Below are positions 56,953 to 64,000 of a stretch of 64,000 bases of DNA, piece by piece (the stretch's first letter is position 1; each line of letters opens with the position of its first letter). Source of the stretch: Glandiceps talaboti. Lineage: Eukaryota; Hemichordata; Enteropneusta; Spengelidae. The notes below the pieces were generated by a model that was not told the origin of the DNA, ran no database searches, and worked only from the letters and a program-made list of their open reading frames with translations. A program made the translations under genes and the position numbers. Location: assembly GCF_964340395.1 (NCBI RefSeq), contig NC_135552.1, positions 7,874,494-7,938,493 of the forward strand, read 5' to 3'.

Positions 56953-57125
56953 ATTGGCATCACTGAGAACATAGGCAGAAGTGACATACAGGCCTTGGTA
57001 GGGGACCTTCCATTAAGTGTATTGTATTGTTATATAATTGCAATAACAGTTGACAACATGGTTTAATGAAAGTTGCCTACCGAGGCCCATATATCACTTC
57101 ATCTATGTTCTCATCAATGCCACCT
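56953..57125. mobile_element. Foldback element downstream of CDK5
   Basis: About 49-bp arms: TTGGCATCACTGAGAACATA (56954) pairs with the complement GGCATTGATGAGAACATAGA of the right end, through to GGCCTTGGTAGG/CCTACCGAGGCC. A separate tight hairpin, CTCAAACCACTATAG with CTATAGTGGTCTGAG, lies just upstream at 56883-56916. If the CDK5 3' UTR uses the 57520 signal, both would be transcribed. Confidence 0.65.
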
Positions 57126-57300
57126 CCTGAATGAAACCAATGCATTTCATCACTTTTAACATCCAAGTTGTTATTGATATTAAGTTGAATAACCTACTAA
57201 TGAACTCCACTGACATTATTTCATTTCCTTTCTTCTGATACGAAAAATGATATTTGAAAACAAGTTTTCATTCCCATCAATATATATACATTTTGTGTGT

Positions 57301-57307
57301 GTATATA

Positions 57308-57342
<35 letters not shown>

Positions 57343-57343
57343 A
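57301..57343. repeat. (TA)n tract
   Basis: AT-alternating run with a central TATTATA inversion, able to form a cruciform. Confidence 0.85.
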
Positions 57344-57807
57344 CCCAATGCTACCTTTTTATGCTTTGTTTACAGTCAAAGTTTCAGTCTTTGTAATAGA
57401 ACAAATATTTGGTTGTTCAAGAACTGTTTATATGTACTTGGAGCTGTGTACATAAAAAGAATCAAAAGTCGTGTATTTGAGGTATCCTGTCTTTGATGGC
57501 ACTATTACTGTCCTGATAGAATAAAACCTTCAAATGTTGTAGCTTACACTTATACGTGCATAGATTATTATTACGGTACAAAGTTTTTGTTAGTCAAATT
57601 GTCTGCACTTGAAATCATCAATACCAGTATGTAGAAAAAAAGAACTGAAAATATATTTAAACTGAGTCAAAAGAGAGAAGGTAAAAGTTATTTATTACCC
57701 TTTTAGAAGTTTTATCAAGTCTTTTGTTGTAACCATGTCTTTTCTGGATATTTCTGAGTTTATTAAGACTTGTTTTAAAATTTTGTTTTGAATGTAAATA
57801 CTGATAC

Positions 57808-58015
57808 CAGCTAATCGGATTAAAATCTGACGTGGTGAATATGGCTCTATCTCTTTATTTACCTCAATTTCAAAGTCATTCTTTTATTGTTGAATAGTTC
57901 TTTATTTCTTCCCACCCCGAACAACAAAATTGAAAACAAATAAAAATAAACAAATGAAATAGAGGTAAATGAAGAAATAGAGTCGTATTCACCACATCAG
58001 ATTATAATGAGATTG
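57808..58015. mobile_element. MITE, family C copy 2
   Basis: CAGCTAATCGGATTAAAATC, then TGACGTGGTGAA, mirrored by TTCACCACATCAGATTATAA and ATGAGATTG. The middle carries TTTATTTACCTC/GAGGTAAATGAAGA as in copy 1. The 9-bp flanks do not match here. Confidence 0.7.
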
Positions 58016-58170
58016 CATTATCAGCCTGCTGTAGAAGCCAACATATATATATATATATAATCATATATAAAGCTAATCACTGACAAATGCAATTTACATG
58101 ATGTTAAAACTGTAATGTTTGTTTCATGTAAGGTAGATGATAGTAAAATATTGATTGTGTAGTCACGACA

Positions 58171-58788
58171 GATTGGTCACCAATGTCAGTTGAGTTCAGA
58201 TATGATTGGTCACCAATGTCAGTTGAGTTCAGATATGATTGGTAACCAATGTCAGCTGAGTTCAGATATGGTTGGTACTGGTAACCAATGTCAGCTGACT
58301 TCAGATATGATTGGTAACCAATGTCAGCTGACTTCAGATATGATTGGTAACCAATGTCAGTTGACTTCAGATATGATTGGTCACCAATGTCAGTTGAGTT
58401 CAGATATGATTGGTTACCAATGTCAGTTGAGTTCAGATATGATTGTTTACCAATGTCAGTTGAGTTCAGATATGATTGGTCACCAATGTCAGCTGACTTC
58501 AGATATTATTGGTAACCAATGTCAGCTGAGTTCAGATATGATTGGTTACCAATGTCAGCTGAGTTCAGATATGGTTGGTACTGGTAACCAATGTCAGTTG
58601 AGTTCAGATATGATTGGTAACCAATGTCAGCTGACTTCAGATATGATTGGTCACCAATGTCAGCTGACTTCAGATATGGTTGGTACTGGTAACCAATGTC
58701 AGTTGAGTTCAGATATGATTGGTAACCAATGTCAGCTGAGTTCAGATATGATTGGTCACCAGTATCAGCTGACTTCAGATATGATTAC
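58171..58788. repeat. Minisatellite, 33-bp unit, about 18 copies, palindromic core
   Basis: The unit contains GATTGGTNACCAATGTCAG, then TTGAGTTCAGATAT. Three units carry a 6-bp TACTGG insertion (39 bp). ATTGGTNACCAAT is a palindrome around a single free base that is C, A or T in different units. The open plus frame follows from the period. Confidence 0.95.
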
Positions 58789-59412
58789 TATTTGTTTCCA
58801 GGTACTATTCTGATTTTAATGATTTGAACGTACAGCTTCTATTTTTGCAGTTTGATGATTGCCATCAGACTAGGGCTATAATTATTTATAAGTTGATATT
58901 TCTATCAAAAAAAATGAAATGAAATTGTCAGTGTTAAGACTGCTTAAGCATAATTAGGAAAGATCTCTGATTCAATTATTGTTCGCAAGGGTTTGACTGA
59001 GGGTAAACTCTATATTTAAAATGCCATAACACGCTTTCATTTCGGATGATAACTATGCCATTGATTTTATATCAGTTGTTGATTTGAACTTGGCCACTGG
59101 AATACATGCAGGGTAAATACTGCCTGTGAGTGATAGGAGTCTTGCCGTCGTATCTATTTACAGGATATTTGTCTCAAAGTGTCCTACTATTATAAGGATA
59201 CTAGAAACTAAGCGTTGTAGGATAGAGACAGACCACAGGATGTTGTTCTTTGGTTGTCAAATGTATGATGATAAATGTATATAGTGATATTTACAGTGCA
59301 TGTGATGAAAACCTGAATATCAAGACTGTTAGATGAATAATCACCAAGTCTCAGCATATAGTTTGTATTCAGACATTGGTATATGTAGAAAATATTGTCA
59401 ATTGAACACGTT

Positions 59413-59512
59413 AGTCTGTAAGGTACAGGGTGTAGTACCATGCCTATCAGCCAGCCCCCTAAGCGAAGTCTGATTACCGGTAGGCTGAATGACAGTACTT
59501 ATCTTACAGTCT
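59413..59512. mobile_element. Small MITE, family D copy 4
   Basis: 100 bp. AGTCTGTAAGGTACAG at the left, TACTTATCTTACAGTCT at the right (complement AGACTGTAAGATAAGTA). Cleanest ends of the family. Confidence 0.65.
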
Positions 59513-59924
59513 ATCTCAGTGTATCCACCTAAGAATATTATCACAGTTTAGGCAAACAGTGGTGTTTGCTGGACAGTCTAGGACCACATATTTGTGAATC
59601 AAATCAAAGAAGAAATTGCTTCAATCACTACCAAGCAACATGTAATCACAAGACCATGCTAGCATTGTTATTTTCCTTATTCTGTCATTGACACAACCAT
59701 AGCCAGCAAAGGCAGCCATATTAGTTGTACCCCAGGTACGTCCCACTGCACATCTAGTCATGGTTCTAATATATGAAATGAATTGTTTGCTTTTTAATTA
59801 GCTATTATCATGTCGATGAGAAAGTTTGTTTGTTTTTGTATACAATTTTGTACAGAGTACAGTTACTTTGTTTTATTATGTTTTTATATTGTAAATGTGT
59901 TTTGCTGGTCATCAACCATTGTGT

Positions 59925-59930
59925 AATAAA
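59925..59930 (+). terminator. Candidate distal poly(A) signal
   Basis: AATAAA follows a T-rich, UTR-like segment (59780-59920). If this is the distal CDK5 end, the 3' UTR would include the foldback element at 56953-57125, the MITE at 57808-58015 and the minisatellite at 58171-58788. It could equally end an unrelated transcript. Confidence 0.25.
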
Positions 59931-60937
59931 TACTCTTATCATATAAGATTTAATTGTTGTCTGTTACGTTGTATTAGCTGCTGATGGGAGCTGTAGGAAT
60001 GGCCATGTCTGTATGGCCGGCGATTACCACCCACATCTCCAACATCCATTACCCAATTTCACACAAACCTGGCACAAATGTCAAACACTATAGAGTGCAT
60101 ATGCAGATCATTTAATTTTGAGACCTTAACTTCTTTAGCATTTGAGATTAGCTTCTGTTTAAAACTGACTTTTGACCTCAACTATCAGTTCACTTATGGC
60201 ATAAATAGTAAATTGATTAATAGTCAGGCTGATCTGGTAACATCAATATTGTACAGTGTATAATCGATGGTCCATTTTCTCCTGTGGTGTATTTTGGTCG
60301 ATTAATGTCACTTTATGTTATAAGTAGGCATTGCTATGAATGACATTATGAATTTGCCGGTGAATTGTAGGACAACATTCCCAACATCAATTAACATCAC
60401 AGTACATGTAGTGTGGGGGTTATGTCTTCGATTGCAGAAGACTTTCAGTATCATATTGCCAAATGGTCAATGTAACTGCTCATAACCTACCCAATACTTT
60501 AACCACCTAGGTATGTCATTGTTTTCAACCGTAAACTTCATGCACGTAATTTTTAAGGTCGGCAATTAAAATCTCAATTGTGTGAAAGGCAAAAAAAACA
60601 CCTTACTATTTTGAAAACTTTCAGATAATATTATGACATACTTCCTTTACATGTAAAACTATTCTATCAAAGAGTTTTAAAATTATCACCTTGAATGAAA
60701 GTAAATCTTTAGTTGTACAGTACGTTTTTATACATTTTACTCGACTGGGATGTGAATGTGACTATTCTGTAGAACTAGTCTATGTTTCTTGTTCTTGATG
60801 AGAGTGTTACGTACTAATGTGTCGTTTTAGTGATTATTTCAATACATAAACGATCAATACTAGGTATTTCTAACGAAATCACAAAATGTATTTATTCATT
60901 CAGCCATTTGAAAACGACTCAAGTAACACATAAATCG

Positions 60938-61116
60938 ACACCCCCTAGGAACCGTAAACGTGGTAGACCAAAAGAACCTGGTGGCAGATAAATGATTGAG
61001 TTCGAGGAGATGGTTTTATGAGGGGGTGAAGCAAGTTCAAATTTGTTCAAAAGACCGGTCATTTGCGGCAGAAGTCGGCGGTGGTCTTGTGTCTCAGTCT
61101 GGACCAGGAGGACTAG
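60938..61116 (+). mobile_element. Decayed LINE RT-ORF C-terminus
   Basis: The plus strand reads RNRKRGRPKEPGGR, the basic KRGRPK-(TTWRR) motif near the C-terminus of many non-LTR retrotransposon RT ORFs. After frame changes come EMVL, GGEASS and a terminal LRQKSAVVLCLSLDQED-stop, matching the usual W(K/R)..VAALC.SR..ED ending. Stops and shifts show it is dead. Confidence 0.5.
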
Positions 61117-61444
61117 ATATATAAACATTTCACTAACCTATTCCTGGCATGCAATAGATAGTGAAAATTCAGATACTCATAATGAGTTATACAAATCCAA
61201 GGTTTTTGAAAGTAAGTGAATACAAACTAACTTAAATCTAAAGTTTTGGACTAATGTGTCCATGCCGAAGTCCCTGGAGTACGAGTACAGTGGCTTGGAT
61301 ATAATAGACGAAATTATATACTAACATTATTGATCTAACCGTGGGTGGAGGGTCTATGTTCTAACACATAATTCGATAAACTGGAGCAATCATTTGCTAA
61401 GGTAACCAACTGGTCTTTTTGCCATTTAAACACACCAAAATGTA

Positions 61445-61500
61445 CACGTGACCCGTCAGCTGCAGCGGCACGTGATATCGGTGACAGGCGCCGATATATA
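61445..61500 (+). promoter_or_regulatory. Promoter-like cluster: two CACGTG, CAGCTG, TATA-like
   Basis: CACGTG at 61445 and 61469, CAGCTG at 61457, then GATATATAGC at 61493-61502, in a locally GC-richer stretch. Downstream ATGs lead only to short frames before a weak GT at 61620. It may start a gene lying to the right; unproven. Confidence 0.3.
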
Positions 61501-62081
61501 GCTAGTCAGTATGAACTCGGCCTTAAATTTAAAATTCTCTAAGCATCGAGATACTCCACGCCGTTCCTTTTCATGTACGCTTTTCTGTCTGACTGTATGG
61601 TTGTCTTGGACGTAGCAGGTATAGTATTAAAGTTTAAATTTCTAGACTCCAATCATCGCCACCGCAATAACTTCTAAAACATATTCAGTAATGAGGTATG
61701 ACTTTGCATGTAATTCAATGAATTTAGCCAGTGACTTTTATTTCAAGCATTACGATAGATATTTGAATTTAACGTCTCTACTTACACACATTACGAATTA
61801 ATAGAGTTGAATTTGCAACCTGTGTGGATTCCATTTATATCTTTCCTGCAAGTTTGCTCAAATGATAATATTTTTTTTATTATGACCAAGGTATGTCATT
61901 CAATGAACCACCTTTTCTTCTTTTATATCTAAAATATGGGTTAACTTATATCTTTACACGTGTACATACCATTCTTGAAGGATTTGTACCTTGCTGACCG
62001 TCAATTTAACTTTAATATTTTTTTATACATGTCATATTTTCATGACTGCCACTTATATCACTTCTTACATTATATATATAC

Positions 62082-62084
<3 letters not shown>

Positions 62085-62130
<46 letters not shown>

Positions 62131-62214
62131 TGTGTTTGAGTGTGCGAGTGTGTGTATGTGTGTGTATGTATGTATGTATGTATGTATGTATGTGTGTATG
62201 TATGTATGTATGTA

Positions 62215-62289
<75 letters not shown>
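62085..62289. repeat. Compound (TG)n-(TATG)n-(TG)n microsatellite
   Basis: TG, then about 50 bp of TATG units, then about 70 bp of pure TG. Long open frames here are artefacts. Confidence 0.95.
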
Positions 62290-62291
<2 letters not shown>

Positions 62292-64000
62292 ATTAACATC
62301 TGTTTACCTAGTACCTATGTATCGTATACGATTCTATGCAAAACTCTGTCGAGCATATCATAGTTTATAATTGCTAGTTCGCCCTGTTGGAGGGTAGAAT
62401 AGAAATGTGTCTTTCTGTTTGCTTGCATGTTGTCCATTTCATAATACCCACAACAACAGTTACCGAACTTTGTTTTTTTTTCTTTGCATCAGAAGTCCTG
62501 AACTTTGTGGTCGAAGGTTTTCAGTTTCAAAAGTGGGTTGAGAGAATTGTTTTACACTTGTAGTCCTGGAAATGGACACATTTACTGGTTTTATCTTAAC
62601 AGGTGACACGCCTCCTTTGTTTTAAGACTCCCCAGGCCTTATAAATCGACCCTAAACACCAAAATAATCCATTAAAAGCAACAAAAGAAGACTTCTGAAC
62701 AATTTTGATACAGCTTTTGTCTGTGAGCTTAAAAGGTCCCTCGAGGATTAAGTGCTTTACCGTCCATTCTTGGCATAGAGCCAAGACTCCTGCACTAAGC
62801 CAAGGCGCGTCATACGATAAAAGTATTTCGTAAGTTAGGGGGTGATACTGAAGTTCGGTGAGTACAGTGGACGTCGATGTGTATCATGTATGTGTTTGAG
62901 TTGTCGAAGCTACGGTAAGTATGGAGTTCATTCTTTAGCCGTTTTTTCAATGTACTAAACTACGGGATCACTTTCTAATCTGGCGATTTCTCCTAGAACC
63001 GAAGCCCTACTTTATAATAGCCTTGTGTTGCTACGGTACAGACTCGTAAAATAGCTATGAACGTTGGGTGCAACACGTAGCCGCGTAGACCTGTACGTCT
63101 ACGGTGTGTATTGAGGAAGGTTTCGAACTTGCCAACTACTTAGATACCGTAACTGGTAATGGAATGAAACTACCAGTTGCGTAGCCATACAAATATTTTC
63201 AAGTTGATACAAGTTTCAGGTCTGGGTCCTCTACGATCCGACACATATAAAAGCAACTCAACCAACGGTGTCATTTCTCATAAAATGATTAGATAGTCAG
63301 CTCGTTTCGGACAACTGAAATTTGAAGTGGAGGCATACACACGTGGGGGTGTAAGGTGAAGGTGTAATGTACATGTTTATTTGGTGACCTTCTGTTGACT
63401 CACAAAACAGCCATCGAGATGTAAAATATTTGTTTGGTGTGTACACTTAGATATATGCAGTAGGGGCGTGAGAGAGATTTATTTGTTCCAGGTCTGGGAG
63501 CACTCGATGTAAAGTGCGATGTACTCTATTTAATAGGGATTTCATAATAGTTTAGGAATTTCGTTACATTGTAATAGTTAATTCTTATAACAATAGCTAT
63601 TGTGTAGCAATTTAAAGTAATTAACCAATCAATGTCTTGTTATTTAGTTAATGTTAGGAGTAAGTCGTCTACAGTTATAATGGTATTAAATTGTTCAACT
63701 TGTAAAAATAAAAAACCTCAAAGTTCAGTTAATTTATTTCAATAGTCATGAATAATTAAATCAGTTTATGAGAAAAGCACATTTACAATATATTTTGTTT
63801 GGTTTAGGTGAATTTTTTATCACAGGACAAACAAACAAACAAACAAAGAAGGCTTAAGTTACTCTCATTTGATTGTGTGTAACTCACAAAAATAGAAGAC
63901 GAAATATCTACATATATATTTATGTGTATGTATATGTGTATGTGTGTGTATTAATATATACATGCACACACATACATAAATCATACACAACAATATATAT
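62290..64000. other. Right-hand end, no recognised exon
   Basis: Locally GC-richer at 62580-63300. Contains consensus donor-like words (CG|GTGAGTAC near 62857; CG|GTAAGTAT at 62915) and a good TATA (ATATAAAAG at 63244-63252), so a 5' UTR exon of a rightward gene is possible. No conserved protein segment was found in either strand. A (CAAA)n run lies near 63824-63846. Confidence 0.4.

Noticed and set aside
58171-58788. CRISPR-like regular repeats
   Set aside because: Head-to-tail units without unique spacers, in an animal genome with introns; this is a minisatellite.
58190-58813. 207-codon open frame of MIGNQCQLSSD-type repeats
   Set aside because: Produced by a 33/39-bp minisatellite; begins mid-repeat and has no splice or promoter context.
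60919-61128. 69-codon minus-strand frame
   Set aside because: It is the antisense shadow of the decayed LINE C-terminus on the plus strand.
61991-62363. CVCVCV / HTHTHT frames
   Set aside because: Translation of TG and TATG microsatellites on both strands.

Overview
The window comes from an AT-rich invertebrate animal genome. Protein-coding sequence is split into short exons with GT-AG introns, repeats are dense, and the three recognisable genes are all animal genes. There are no operons, ribosome-binding sites or CRISPR arrays. The phylum cannot be fixed from the sequence; a marine invertebrate is my guess. Gene order: the 3' half of an M-Ras-type GTPase gene (+, coding exons 29071-31328, earlier exons not visible); a complete ERp72/PDIA4-type protein disulfide isomerase gene (-, 10 coding exons, 37763-48199, about 650 aa ending in KDEL); and a complete CDK5 gene (+, 8 coding exons, 48699-56436, about 296 aa).

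MRAS and PDIA4 are convergent. PDIA4 and CDK5 are head to head, with only 499 bp between their start codons. That gap holds an ERSE-like CCAAT-N9-CCATG motif and an ETS-type ACCGGAAGT site, so a shared bidirectional promoter is likely. PDIA4 acts in oxidative folding in the ER, CDK5 is a proline-directed Ser/Thr kinase, and MRAS is a membrane-anchored small GTPase. No joint pathway is implied beyond the shared promoter.

Positions 1-29070 contain no recognisable coding exon. They are probably a very long MRAS intron (possibly partly intergenic) filled with repeats: a foldback MITE family with TIR AAGTGGCCATATGGATGAGG (four clear copies and one decayed copy, all in the first 11.2 kb), a hAT-type MITE with an exact 8-bp target duplication, a LINE 3' end, a tRNA-like SINE family, and many minisatellites. 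Positions 31329-36547 are the MRAS 3' UTR and intergenic DNA with small MITEs and a 335-bp foldback element. Positions 56437-64000 hold the CDK5 3' region, a foldback element, a 33-bp minisatellite, a decayed LINE C-terminus and a GC-richer promoter-like right end.

The best repeat observations are insertions whose history can be read directly. Two hAT MITEs have perfect 8-bp duplications, one of them nested in an older repeat that has a related uninterrupted copy 15 kb away. A 1.6-kb piggyBac-type element with TTAA duplications sits 21 bp inside a CDK5 intron. One copy of another MITE has had an internal 36-bp module amplified about 15 times. A further MITE sits inside a tandem array, so its pre-insertion target can be reconstructed.
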